Source of the DNA: Faecalicatena contorta
GTDB lineage: Bacteria; Bacillota; Clostridia; Lachnospirales; Lachnospiraceae
Direction of reading: 5' to 3'
NCBI RefSeq assembly: GCF_003149105.1
Contig: NZ_QGDS01000014.1
Location: 1-64,000, forward strand
Length of the DNA: 64,000 bases
Positions 33,015 to 41,319 of the stretch are shown here, one piece after another. Each line of letters begins with the position of its first letter. The first letter of the stretch is position 1. The notes below the pieces were generated by a model, which was given only the letters and a program-made list of their open reading frames with translations, did no database searches and had not been told where the DNA came from. The translations under genes and the position numbers were made by a program.

Positions 33015-33350
33015 TTAAACCGCGTCGGAATGAGTGTTGACGTTTTGTTGTGGGCCTGTTCGCGTATATTTCTTTAACAGAGCTTGCACCTTATCAAAGG
33101 TTGCCCAGTCAATGATTGGCTCATGGGTATTCAGAGCAATATACCATTCATCTTCCGGCACTCTTTCCTGCACATGGACTTTATAGCTCTTTTTGCACCA
33201 TCGGCCCTGTACCATATCCCCGCAATACATACGGTTATTTAGGATATTGGTAACAGATATTGCTGTCCATAATGGTGTTTTAGCAGGGTCAAGACTTGGA
33301 TATGCAAATTTTAGCTTTTGTACTTCTCGCTTATAATGGGCAGTGTCCAT
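33015..33350 (-). pseudogene. Large serine recombinase, internal fragment (Recombinase domain)
   Basis: The minus strand reads REVQKLKFAYPSLDPAKTP, then SVTNILNNRMYCGDMVQGR and HEPIIDWATFDKVQALLKK. This is the Recombinase domain that follows the resolvase domain in Tn4451/TnpX-like large serine recombinases. The resolvase domain, zinc ribbon and coiled coil are absent. A fragment of a resolvase N-terminus in the same orientation lies 2.4 kb away at 35716-35856. It is a dead remnant of an integrative element. Confidence 0.8.
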
Positions 33351-33445
33351 AAAGAAGCAACTACCAAATATAAAAATAGCGTGATAGACAGCCAACAGAC
33401 AATGTATAGTCCTAAGAAATAGAGGAAAATCGGACACCGGAATGA

Positions 33446-33640
33446 TTGAATCGGAGGGCAAACATTATACCAAAAAGAGAACGAAATTTGCGGCTTCATA
33501 TCATGGTAACACATGAAGAATCAGCCGTCATACGAGAGCGCATGGCAAAAGTGAAAAGTCAAAATCAGAGTGCTTTTATTCGCAAGTTGGCCCGAAGTCA
33601 AATAAGGAATGAGCGACAACGAAATGATGCAACATTCGCC
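33446..33640 (+). pseudogene. MobC-like relaxosome protein, N-terminal fragment
   Basis: Reads IPKRERNLRLHIMVTHEESA then VIRERMAKVKSQNQSAFIRK, the ribbon-helix-helix start of MobC-type mobilisation accessory proteins in ICEs. After about 50 codons homology stops. GGAGGG lies just before an ATT codon at the natural protein start, and the nearest standard start, TTG 33446, lies upstream of the ribosome site. It is probably not functional. It marks an old ICE/IME insertion. Confidence 0.6.
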
Positions 33641-33814
33641 GGGTTTGGGGAGGCTCCCCAACAAGCAATTTTTAGAGTTTTCCTTTAAGGGAAAATTCTA
33701 AAAATGTGCAAGTGTGCACACACTTGCCCTGCTTGCCGTTTAGCGGTAAGCCTAATATCTCATTATTTTGCGTTTTGTGGCAAACTCGACCTTGTCAATA
33801 AATATAAATTTCTA

Positions 33815-33844
33815 TTGACTTACTAAAGGGCGATATGTTATGCT
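33815..33844 (+). promoter_or_regulatory. tetR-DUF4097 promoter
   Basis: TTGACT (33815-33820), 18 bp, TATGCT (33839-33844), about 28 bp before the TetR ATG. No palindrome is obvious within it. Confidence 0.55.
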
Positions 33845-33871
33845 AAATCAAAAATGAACAGGTGATTACTA

Positions 33872-34486
33872 ATGCAGATTTTAAAAGAGGAAACAAAACA
33901 AGCTTTATTAAGCGCAGCACTTAATGAATTTCAAGAAAAGGGCTTTGAAAAAGCCTCTATGAGAGTAATTGCAAAATCTTCAGGAATGACTATTGGAAAT
34001 ATATACAATTATTACCCTAATAAACAAGCGCTATTTGAAGCGGTTGTATCGAATGCTTATCAAGAGTATAAAAAAAATATAGATGATATTAAAGAAAAGC
34101 TTTATAAAAGGAATAAAATGGTTAATGGCATCTCCTCAACGTACTTTGACGGTGTGGAAATTACAATAGTAAATTTAATAAAAAGTTTTACGCCGGAAAT
34201 GACTTTGCTTTTTATAGGTTCTAAAGGTTCTGATTATCAGTATATTAAGGAGGAACTTACAAATATATCCTATGAAGTAACGAGAAGTATATTTTCAAAT
34301 TCTTTTTCAATGCCGATAATAGATAACTCATATTATGATAGGCTTGCCCATATTATTGCTGAAAACCTAATTGAAAGTATTTGTATTGTTATGAGGAACA
34401 ATGCAGATAAGGAATTATTTGAAAAATTAATTGACCATATGATAATGACTTATTCAACAAGCATAAAAATTGTCATAAATAATTAA
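33872..34486 (+). CDS. TetR-family regulator
   Basis: A 204-residue TetR-type repressor. The N-terminal helix-turn-helix is TKQALLSAALNEFQEKGFEKASMRVIAKSSGMTIGNIYNYYPNKQALFEAVV. The AT-rich ligand domain has no recognisable subfamily. It is co-transcribed with the DUF4097 gene (stop 34486, next start 34500), so it probably controls its own two-gene unit. Base composition is lower in GC than the flanking ICE fragments, suggesting separate origin. Confidence 0.88.
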   Translation: MQILKEETKQALLSAALNEFQEKGFEKASMRVIAKSSGMTIGNIYNYYPNKQALFEAVVSNAYQEYKKNIDDIKEKLYKRNKMVNGISSTYFDGVEITIVNLIKSFTPEMTLLFIGSKGSDYQYIKEELTNISYEVTRSIFSNSFSMPIIDNSYYDRLAHIIAENLIESICIVMRNNADKELFEKLIDHMIMTYSTSIKIVINN

Positions 34487-34499
34487 GGAGATGATTTTA

Positions 34500-35297
34500 T
34501 TGGAAAACAAAATAACGAGAAATAAAAAGATAAAAAATATTATGATTATATTTGCAATTATATTGATTGGTATTACTTCTACTCTTTTTGTGTCAAATAT
34601 ATTCTTTAAAAAAAATCAAAGCTATAATTATAAAGATATAAATTCTTACAATATAGATGTCGAAAATGCCGAAATAAGTATTGTTACAGAAAAAGGAATT
34701 GAGAATAAAACTGAAATTAAAATTTATATGAGCGGAATAGGAAATTATGAAAGTATACTGGTGATAGAGAAAGATGGGATTTTAAGTATAAGCCAAAATT
34801 CCAAAGTAAATCTGATACCGAATATTGGTGGGAGCGTAAAAGTGGAACTTATCAACACATATGTTGATGAAAACCGCATTAATAACTTTACTATTCATAC
34901 CAAATCTGGTGCAGTAAAAGCGCAAGGAATAAATTCTGAATTGATAGATATAGACACTCATTCAGGTAAAGTACATTTAAGCGAGATTATATCTGACAAG
35001 TTGACAGTAAAAACTCAATCAGGGGAAATTGCAGTTGACAATATATACACTCAATACTTCGAGAATACCTCACAAAGCGGAAAATGTACGGTTTCTTTCA
35101 ATGAAAATATAACACAGTTAAGCGCAGTATCAAAAAGCAGTTCTGGTGATGTTTCCTATATATTTACCAATGATATTGATTTAAATCTTTCATGGAAAGC
35201 TAGAAATGTGACATCAGAGATTGAAAGTGACGAAAATTCTCTTAACAAACTGTATTTCGAATCTGAATCTGGAAATATCAAAATAATTCGTCCATAA
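34500..35297 (+). CDS. DUF4097-family membrane-anchored beta-helix protein
   Basis: A 265-residue protein with a short basic N-terminus, one membrane helix (IKNIMIIFAIILIGITSTLFV, about residues 13-33) and an outside beta-repeat domain of the DUF4097 type. The repeat pattern xIxTxSGxVxxx appears at least four times (IHTKSGAVKAQGI, IDTHSGKVHLSEI, VKTQSGEIAVDNI, FESESGNIKIIRP). TTG 34500 is chosen because AAGGAGATGA lies eight bases upstream; the ATG at 34491 sits inside that site. Function unknown. DUF4097 proteins often accompany PadR- or TetR-type regulators and envelope stress genes. Confidence 0.82.
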   Translation: MENKITRNKKIKNIMIIFAIILIGITSTLFVSNIFFKKNQSYNYKDINSYNIDVENAEISIVTEKGIENKTEIKIYMSGIGNYESILVIEKDGILSISQNSKVNLIPNIGGSVKVELINTYVDENRINNFTIHTKSGAVKAQGINSELIDIDTHSGKVHLSEIISDKLTVKTQSGEIAVDNIYTQYFENTSQSGKCTVSFNENITQLSAVSKSSSGDVSYIFTNDIDLNLSWKARNVTSEIESDENSLNKLYFESESGNIKIIRP

Positions 35298-35597
35298 GGC
35301 TAATTTTGTTCATGGCTGGGTAAGTATCGGTCGTTTGTTAGTAACTAAAACTAAACATAAAAACAACGCCTATGCGGAAAGGAAAAAACCGTTGCTTGGC
35401 GGGGCGTAACTATGCACTAAAAGTCGTACCACCGCTGAACAAGGATAGCGGCCTAATGTGAGCCAGCCGAAAACAGACTAAGCCCTCACTTCGGACTAAC
35501 TTGGCCCGAAGTTCGTTACTGTCCCGGCTGTCGTTCTCCGCAATTCTCCATTCGATTTCAGCAGCCGAACCCTTAAAAATTGAATGGAGGAAATCAT
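35298..35597. other. ICE-type non-coding stretch
   Basis: Higher-GC sequence unlike the AT-rich TetR/DUF4097 genes before it. It contains TTGGCCCGAAGT (35501-35512), a 12-mer also at 33587 and 40314. Its position directly ahead of the sigma-like small gene fits the intergenic leader found there in Tn916-like elements. No gene is seen. Confidence 0.35.
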
Positions 35598-35714
35598 ATG
35601 CCAACAATCAATTTGCGGGATTTTTACCCATGCTGCAATGAAAATATATTTGTAGAAATCACTGATGAAATGGTGGAGGCCATGAGAGCGGCATACCGGC
35701 AGCAAGAAGCATAA
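35598..35714 (+). pseudogene. ICE sigma-factor-like gene, 5' fragment
   Basis: ATG 35598 with GGAGG opens 38 codons, MPTINLRDFYP then NENIFVEITDEMVEAMRAA. This start (MPTINLRDFYPW...) is typical of the sigma-70-like small regulators of Tn916/Tn1549-type ICEs, which are normally 130-150 residues. The frame stops at 35712 where the recombinase fragment on the other strand begins. It is a truncated remnant. Confidence 0.65.
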
Positions 35715-35715
35715 T

Positions 35716-35856
35716 GGCCCGTTGGTTTGTAACACTTTCTGATTCGTCATAGGTTCGGTTATCTTCACGCGATAAGCGAATATAAATCGCTATGAGCCAT
35801 ACCCTGGATTTTGCCTTTGTAAGATCTGTGATATTAGTCCGGCTTTTTCGTGCCAT
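35716..35856 (-). pseudogene. Large serine recombinase, N-terminal fragment
   Basis: ATG 35856, preceded by GAAAGAGG, starts MARKSRTNITDLTKAK, then WLIAIYIRLSREDNRTYDES and ESVTNQR: the first strand and catalytic-domain opening of a resolvase-type recombinase. Homology ends after 47 codons at the end of the sigma-like fragment. It has the same orientation as the Recombinase-domain fragment at 33015-33350. Confidence 0.8.
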
Positions 35857-35929
35857 ATTACCTCTTTCCTGTCACATTATACCCTTTTAGTGTAATGCGA
35901 TCAATGTTGCCGCAGCCTGTAAACTGGCT

Positions 35930-36193
35930 TTACAGACCGCTTTTCTTACATTTAAGGAAGTCAGTAAACACGTCTCGAAAGGCAGGAGCGTCCTCTGAGA
36001 ATTCCAGTTTTACGCCTATATCACCCACCCGAAAACAGTAAGGATTTTTTACCGTCGCCAATATTCGGGCCGCTCTTTGTTCCTGCGGCACAGTGTTATC
36101 AAATGCAAAACCGCTAACGTCAACCAACTCCTCTTTGTTGGCTGTTTCAATGTTGACGCTTGCGAGGTTTGTAATTGGTATGCGTTTCTGCAT
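35930..36193 (-). CDS. DUF6870-like small ICE protein
   Basis: An 87-residue protein starting MQKRIPITNLASVNIETANK, with IKNPYCF-like VKNPYCFRVGDIGVKLEFS in the middle. I associate this pattern (TNLA, NPYCF, short beta protein) with DUF6870 proteins of Firmicute conjugative elements. It has GGAGG upstream and an intact frame. Function unknown. It lies at the edge of the ICE scar, next to the ABC transporter. Confidence 0.55.
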   Translation of the reverse strand: MQKRIPITNLASVNIETANKEELVDVSGFAFDNTVPQEQRAARILATVKNPYCFRVGDIGVKLEFSEDAPAFRDVFTDFLKCKKSGL

Positions 36194-36339
36194 CCATAAT
36201 CGCCTCCCTCCTGTCATATTTATGAATTTCTTCATATCACCACTTCGAGTCAAACTGTCCCGAAGTCAATAGGGACTTGTCCAATATTGCCACTTGAAAA
36301 AGGTCATTTATGGGAAAATTCCTGAATGGTGCGGGATAA

Positions 36340-38664
36340 TTACTCCACGCTTTTCAGAGACGCCACCATATCAATACTCTTGAACTTTCGCCCCATTACA
36401 TAATTTACAAGCATGGTAAACCCAAGAATAAAGGTAAAGCCTATGACAATGCCGAATGAGGAAATCATAGGTACAATTTCCAAGTCCGGCGTTGTCGCTT
36501 GTTGCAGGATCACACGGAGCAGTAAGGTTCCAACCATATAACCAAAGGGTAATCCAAATAGCGTAATCCAGATGTTTTCACGCAAGACCAACCGTTTCAT
36601 TTCCTTTTTATAAAAGCCCAATACTTTCAACGTCGCAAGTTCACGTGTTCGTTCATAGTAGTTCATACGTCCCAGCACAATCATAACGGCAAAGGCAAGC
36701 AAGCCGGAGAACACGATTAAAATGACTTGGAAGATTTGCAGCGTTTCCAAAACAATCAACATATTGTTTCGCATTTCTGCCTTCGTCTCAACCAGCGAAA
36801 TCCTTGGATCGGATTTTAAACTGTCGAGATCAAGTCCCTGCCCGTCTATAAGCAGCGTCCTCACGAGAAAAGGTAAGTCTGACACCTTCTCAAAAGCGGT
36901 TTTACCCATATAGACCTCATTGCCTACAGGAAAATCCACAATACCCGCCACTTTAAAGGAGAGAACGGTTCCGTCAAGGCGTTCCGCTTTGAGCGTGTCT
37001 CCAACACCCGCAGATAGGTACTCCGCCATTCTCTGCGTAATCAGAACCCCTTTCTCCGGCAAACGAACGGTCATACCATTTATATCTTTGAAATTGAGGC
37101 TTTTTTGTTCTTCGTCCATCACTACAAGATATGGGTTTTGCATTTGGCAGTTTTCCCCGTATAGATAGATACCAAAGGCCATTGTTTCATCAATGTTTTT
37201 TGCTCCGTTTAACATACCATAGATGTCCGAAAGCTGTTCCTGTGCCAACGCGGTACGGAGTTTGATTTCCACGTTATATTGCACCGTCTCATTGAATGCT
37301 TTGCCAAGCATCCCATTGATCGAGCTCATTAACCCAAAGCCGCACAGAATCAGTGCCGTGGATCCAATTATTCCAATAAGGCCCATGAGCATCCGCGCCT
37401 TATTGCGAAACAGGTTTCGCGTGACGATTTTTCCGCTGAAACTCAGCCTGTACCAAACTGGAGCAATCCGCTCCAGCACAATACGGTGCCCTTGTACCGG
37501 GGGTTTTGGCCGCGTCAATTCCGATGGCATGGATTTGAGCGATTTGCGGCAGGAAAGCACCGTAGCACCACAGGTTACGACCGCAACGCAAAACGCCGCT
37601 AACACAAGATGGGGAGAAAACACTTTCACCCCGTTTGCTTCTATGGTGTAATAAGCAATCCCGACGTTATATAAGGATTGTGCAATCAAATACCGGGAAA
37701 GAAGCCATCCCAAAATCATGCTGGGAACGGTTATTAAAATGCCAAAAAGCGCGTACCGTCTCATGATTTCTCTTTTAGAAAAGCCCAGAGAACGTAGTGT
37801 ACCCAAATGTTGGCGTTGGTTTTCCATCATACGGGAAACGGTAATCCACGTTACAAGGGCAGCTGTCAGGAAAAAGGCGATGGAAAACAATAACCCGATT
37901 TGCCTTATCCCGGTCATAGCGTCCGCAACCTTTCGGTAGCTCGTCTGGTGATGGCGGTTAAGGATATTTGAACCTGTAATTGTTTCGCGCACCGCTTTCG
38001 TTATTTCTTCCTGTGAAAGATTTGATCCCTTATCAACAGTAAGGATGATTTCATTAAAAGTAACGTCCGGTAAAGAGGGCGCGTTTGTATAGGCAAAACC
38101 GTATTTGCGGTAGTCGGGAACAGTTAGACCTTCCGGTGCATAATAAACGTATTCCACATTACGGACAATTCCTTTAATTAGCCATTGTGTTTGTCCTTCA
38201 TCACCCCCTGTGGCAATCATGTCTCCAACAGACAGCCCGTGCGCTTCGGCAAAGCGGCTGTCGAGCAATAGGGCGTTTTTTTCACCCTCATCGAGCAGGC
38301 TGCCGTCAAGCAGTTCCGGCACATTGATTATCGCCGTTTCATCTACAGCGTGAATGTGCAGTACCGCATCGGATGAGCCGGACAAAGCAGCATCAACCAC
38401 CTTGCGGCGCTGTGCATCTTGAATATTGTCTAAAGCCCGTATACTATTTAAGTCGGAATCGGAAAACTCCGCTTTATAAATCCAGTAGTCGGCAAGATTG
38501 GCACGCTCATAATAATTTAAGACTTCATTTTCAACGGTACTGACATATAAGTTGATTCCGCTGAACAAGGCTATTCCGAGGGAGCAGATGCATACGATGG
38601 CAAGGAAAGACCAGCGGTTCTCCCTAATATCCCGGAAAATCTTTTTTTGCAGCATAGTTACCAT
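36340..38664 (-). CDS. ABC transporter permease, FtsX-type, two-domain
   Basis: A 774-residue membrane subunit with an N-terminal helix (WSFLAIVCICSLGIALFSGI), a large outside domain to about residue 250, then two FtsX cores: three helices near 255-375 (RQHLGTLRSLGFSKREIMRRYALFG) and three near 650-760 (ERTRELATLKVLGFYKKEMKRLVLREN), separated by a second outside domain. This is the MacB-like mechanotransmission type that exports peptides, lipids or drugs rather than importing. ATG 38664 overlaps the end of the ATPase gene by 7 bp (ATGGTAA). A divergent TetR gene probably regulates it. Confidence 0.9.
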   Translation of the reverse strand: MVTMLQKKIFRDIRENRWSFLAIVCICSLGIALFSGINLYVSTVENEVLNYYERANLADYWIYKAEFSDSDLNSIRALDNIQDAQRRKVVDAALSGSSDAVLHIHAVDETAIINVPELLDGSLLDEGEKNALLLDSRFAEAHGLSVGDMIATGGDEGQTQWLIKGIVRNVEYVYYAPEGLTVPDYRKYGFAYTNAPSLPDVTFNEIILTVDKGSNLSQEEITKAVRETITGSNILNRHHQTSYRKVADAMTGIRQIGLLFSIAFFLTAALVTWITVSRMMENQRQHLGTLRSLGFSKREIMRRYALFGILITVPSMILGWLLSRYLIAQSLYNVGIAYYTIEANGVKVFSPHLVLAAFCVAVVTCGATVLSCRKSLKSMPSELTRPKPPVQGHRIVLERIAPVWYRLSFSGKIVTRNLFRNKARMLMGLIGIIGSTALILCGFGLMSSINGMLGKAFNETVQYNVEIKLRTALAQEQLSDIYGMLNGAKNIDETMAFGIYLYGENCQMQNPYLVVMDEEQKSLNFKDINGMTVRLPEKGVLITQRMAEYLSAGVGDTLKAERLDGTVLSFKVAGIVDFPVGNEVYMGKTAFEKVSDLPFLVRTLLIDGQGLDLDSLKSDPRISLVETKAEMRNNMLIVLETLQIFQVILIVFSGLLAFAVMIVLGRMNYYERTRELATLKVLGFYKKEMKRLVLRENIWITLFGLPFGYMVGTLLLRVILQQATTPDLEIVPMISSFGIVIGFTFILGFTMLVNYVMGRKFKSIDMVASLKSVE

Positions 38665-39359
38665 TTGATTCCCTCCAAATCCGCAGAATTTTCCTGTTCC
38701 ATTTCCCGGATTACACTACCGTTCTTCATTTCAATCAGCCGGTCAGCAATCGGAGCCAATAAAGAATTGTGCGTGACGATAATTACCGTTTTGCCCATCT
38801 TTCGGCTGATGTCGGACAAAACCCCAAGAACGGTTTTGCCTGTTTCGGTGTCCAGCGCACCCGTTGGTTCGTCGCAGAGAAGCAAATCCGGGTTTTTACA
38901 GATCGCCCTGGCAATAGCAACGCGCTGCTGTTCACCACCTGAAAGCTGTGCAGGGAAATTATGCACCCTATCCTTTAGCCCCACAATCTGCAAGGCTTCA
39001 TCCGGCTCCAGCGGCGATTTACACACCTGCTTGGCGAGCTCAACATTTTCCTTAGCGGTCAGGTTGGGGATGAGATTGTAGAATTGAAAAACAAATCCGA
39101 TTTGATGGCGCCGGTAATCAGTAAGTTCCAAATCATCCATTACGGTAATATCTTTCCCACCAAAGAAGATTTTTCCTGACGTGGCGGTGTCCATGCCGCC
39201 CAGCAGGTTAAGTACGGTGGTCTTGCCCGCGCCGGAAGGCCCTAAAAGAATGCAAAACTCCCCGTTTTTAACCCGAAACGATACGTCGTCCGCAGCCCGA
39301 ATGACAACCTCTCCCATTTGATACTCTTTTCTTACGTTTTCAAAGCGAATATCTGCCAT
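38658..39359 (-). CDS. ABC transporter ATP-binding protein (LolD/MacB type)
   Basis: A 233-residue ATPase. Walker A is GPSGAGKTT, the Q-loop FVFQFYNLIPNLTAKEN, the signature LSGGEQQRVAIARAI, Walker B LLLCDEPTGALD and the H-loop VIIVTHN. It partners the overlapping FtsX-type permease. ATG 39359 (AAGAGGTATTGAT before it) gives the usual MADIRFENV start. Expression starts from the divergent promoter region shared with the TetR gene. Confidence 0.95.
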   Translation of the reverse strand: MADIRFENVRKEYQMGEVVIRAADDVSFRVKNGEFCILLGPSGAGKTTVLNLLGGMDTATSGKIFFGGKDITVMDDLELTDYRRHQIGFVFQFYNLIPNLTAKENVELAKQVCKSPLEPDEALQIVGLKDRVHNFPAQLSGGEQQRVAIARAICKNPDLLLCDEPTGALDTETGKTVLGVLSDISRKMGKTVIIVTHNSLLAPIADRLIEMKNGSVIREMEQENSADLEGIKW

Positions 39360-39377
39360 ATCAATACCTCTTCCAAT

Positions 39378-39484
39378 ATATGAACTATAAATACGTTTAC
39401 GGTTCATATGTTATCATATTTTTTGTTGACTTGTCAAGTACCATATGATATATTATTTACGAACAAGGTTTATATAGTTCATAT
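39378..39484. promoter_or_regulatory. Divergent promoters and TetR operators between ABC exporter and tetR
   Basis: TTGACTTGTCAA at 39426-39437 supplies abutting -35 boxes for both directions: forward TTGACT-17 bp-TATATT (39449-39454), and reverse TTGACA-18 bp-TAACAT. ATATGAAC (39378-39385) and GTTCATAT (39402-39409) form an inverted repeat over the ABC leader, and GTTCATAT recurs at 39477-39484 just before tetR. These are likely TetR binding sites. Confidence 0.65.
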
Positions 39485-39499
39485 TTTGAGGTGATTATT

Positions 39500-40105
39500 T
39501 TGGACGGATTCGAGAAAAGAAGAAACGATAAAAAAAAAGCTATCATGCAGGCCGCTTTGGAGCTATTCGATCAATATGGGTTTGATAAGGTAACTGTAAC
39601 GGAGATCGCGGACAAAGCGCATGTCTCCAAGGTATCCATTTACAATTTCTTTGAAAGCAAGGATAACCTGCGTCGTATCATCATCAAGGATATGCTGGAT
39701 GAAAGCACGGAGAAAATCCAGGCACTGATTGAAAAGGATGGAAACTTCATTGAAAAAATTGAGGAGTATATTCAAATCCGAACTTGGTATTTCGGCAAAT
39801 ACAGCCTGCGGTTCTTTTTTGAAGCTGTTGAGAGCGACCCGGAACTTCGCCAATATCTTGATGATTTTAATGTTTCCAGCAAACAACTTGTGATGACGTT
39901 TATTGAAAAAGGCAAACGCTCCGGCGTTTTTTCACCGGATGCATCCAATACCGCAATCGAAATCTATATTAATATGATTCAGACCTACTTAATGCATAAT
40001 AAGGAAATCCGTGATAAAATTGAACGCAATCCTGAATTGGCAAGGGAGATAAACATGCTGTTTATGGATGGTTTGATCCGAGGAACAGAATTTCCGAGAA
40101 CCTAA
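39500..40105 (+). CDS. TetR-family regulator of the ABC exporter
   Basis: A 201-residue TetR protein. The N-terminal HTH reads KKAIMQAALELFDQYGFDKVTVTEIADKAHVSKVSIYNFFESKDNLRR. The ligand domain is typical of Firmicute exporter regulators. TTG 39500 is preferred because GAGGTG lies seven bases upstream; GTG 39491 is inside that site. Divergent layout and shared palindromes suggest it represses both itself and the ABC pair, relieved by an exported compound. Confidence 0.88.
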   Translation: MDGFEKRRNDKKKAIMQAALELFDQYGFDKVTVTEIADKAHVSKVSIYNFFESKDNLRRIIIKDMLDESTEKIQALIEKDGNFIEKIEEYIQIRTWYFGKYSLRFFFEAVESDPELRQYLDDFNVSSKQLVMTFIEKGKRSGVFSPDASNTAIEIYINMIQTYLMHNKEIRDKIERNPELAREINMLFMDGLIRGTEFPRT

Positions 40106-40120
40106 TTACTTAGTATTAAG

Positions 40121-40152
40121 CTGTTGCAGACTCAGTTTGCAGCAGTTTTTTT
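40121..40152 (+). terminator. tetR terminator
   Basis: CTGTTGCAGA (40121-40130) pairs with TTTGCAGCAG (40136-40145) with two wobbles, then TTTTTTTG. It ends the tetR transcript. Confidence 0.75.
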
Positions 40153-40159
40153 GTTCCGG

Positions 40160-40330
40160 CAATACCTACACAGTAAAGCCGCGTTTACACTTTGCCGCTA
40201 AACGACAAACAGGACAGCTGCAGTCACAGTTGCACATTTTCGTAATTTGCCCTGCGGTCAAATCACAGAAAAATGCTTGTTGGCGAGCTTCCCCAACCCC
40301 TGGCACCTCGATGTTGGCCCGAAGTGATTG
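40160..40330 (-). pseudogene. ICE mobilisation-region remnant
   Basis: On the minus strand the order GGTTGGGGA, CTCGCCAACAAGCATTTTT, AAAATGTGCAA, then GTTTAGCGGCAA mirrors 33640-33755 on the plus strand (GGTTTGGGGA, CCCCAACAAGCA, AAAATGTGCAA, GTTTAGCGGTAA). Both look like the DNA following mobC in ICEs. A Cys-rich frame (CNCDCSCPVCRL) is present but has no start. It is a second scar of the same kind of element in the opposite direction. Confidence 0.5.
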
Positions 40331-40358
40331 CTGCCATACAAAAATACCACCCATAGTC

Positions 40359-40856
40359 TTACTTGGGGGACATACCGATATGACGCTCAAACATAGCAGC
40401 CAGCTTGCGCCTGTCCACAGCAAACTCTTTTGCTGTTTGGGAGATTGTAATATCCTCTGCGTAGTTTTGGCGAATATATTCCATGATCTGCTCCACCCAA
40501 ACGTCATCATGACCAGGAACCCTTTTTTTTGCGGAATCAAAGAACTCGCCCAGAAGTCTTGTGAACAACAACTTTGTCCTGAATCGTTCGACGACACCGG
40601 GTGCAGATTGGTTCACCATAAGCTGATGAATTAAGTCCGGGATTTTAGCATTTTTTCCTGTGGAGAGTGAAAAATGTGCCTGATAAAAAGGGAACCCTCT
40701 TACTTCATTCTTAGGGATGTTGTAGTGTATAACAGCAAAGCGCCATGCGGACTGGTTTCACTGCCGGTATATTTGCTTCCGGGTGGAACGGTGGATGTAT
40801 ATATATCTAAAAACGAACCGTCCGCATATATTTAACATCGGGATATCCCATTGCAA
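40359..40856 (-). pseudogene. AraC-family regulator, frameshifted and truncated
   Basis: Minus-strand pieces in several frames read WDIPMLNICGRF, VPPGSKYTGSETSPHGA, then WRFAVIHYNIPKNEVRGFPF, then KIPDLIHQLMVNQSAPGVVE, and finally the helix-turn-helix YIRQNYAEDITISQTAKEFA. The HTH stops after HIGMSPK. This is the AraC type with an N-terminal sensing domain and a C-terminal HTH. At least two frameshifts and a missing second HTH show it is dead. A plus-strand 53-codon frame at 40674-40835 is its antisense shadow. Confidence 0.7.
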
Positions 40857-41023
40857 GAGATGTGTTTTTGCCGTAATTTCACCAACACGCATTCCGTTTT
40901 TAAATCGGACTCCATTAAAACCAGAAGTATTATCTGACGTGTTTCATCAACGATTGCTGTTAAAATTGATTGTGCATTTTTAAAATCTTCTTGTATTATT
41001 TTTATATGTTCTTGTTTATCCAT
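40857..41023 (-). pseudogene. ArsR-family regulator, N-terminal fragment
   Basis: ATG 41023 starts MDKQEHIKIIQEDFKNAQSI then LTAIVDETRQIILLVLMES; after one frameshift the frame continues NGMRVGEITAKTHL. This is the first half of an ArsR winged helix. At 40857 it joins directly to the AraC pseudogene, where the recognition helix should be. Deletion between two regulator genes is the simplest explanation. Confidence 0.7.
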
Positions 41024-41203
41024 AATTAATACCTTGCCTTTCGTTCTTTAGTTCGCACCAATAAACTATTGAATGTATAATACTCTTAAAAAGAAAAAAT
41101 ACAACATTGAGAAAGCAAAACGAGACGAACTTTTTCCTGATTTTATTTTCATATATTTTGTTTTCTTTCAATTTTATTTCTCATTATAAATCTTGGTATA
41201 AAA

Positions 41204-41233
41204 AAAGACGTTCCGCTTTACGGAAACGTCTTT
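41204..41233. terminator. Bidirectional terminator
   Basis: AAAGACGTTCCG (41204-41215) pairs with CGGAAACGTCTTT (41221-41233) with one bulged A, flanked by A and T runs. It lies between the ArsR remnant and the cupin gene and can stop the minus-strand cupin transcript. The rest of 41024-41319 is AT-rich with nothing else seen. Confidence 0.8.
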
Positions 41234-41319
41234 AATATTTGGTAAGATACTTCTACTTACCTATTCTATTCAATTTTCATTTGCTGTCTCCCAACACTTC
41301 AGGTCTATAACCTAGGTCA

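Noticed and set aside
38658..38664. ABC permease/ATPase overlap as a possible frameshift or fusion
   Set aside because: ATGGTAA is a normal 7-bp coupling overlap, and both proteins are complete.
40674..40835. Plus-strand 53-codon frame with GGAG before ATG (ends LPGGTVDVYISKNEPSAYI)
   Set aside because: The opposite strand reads a recognisable AraC-type regulator through the same bases (NQSAWRFAVIHYNIPKNE), so this frame is its antisense shadow.
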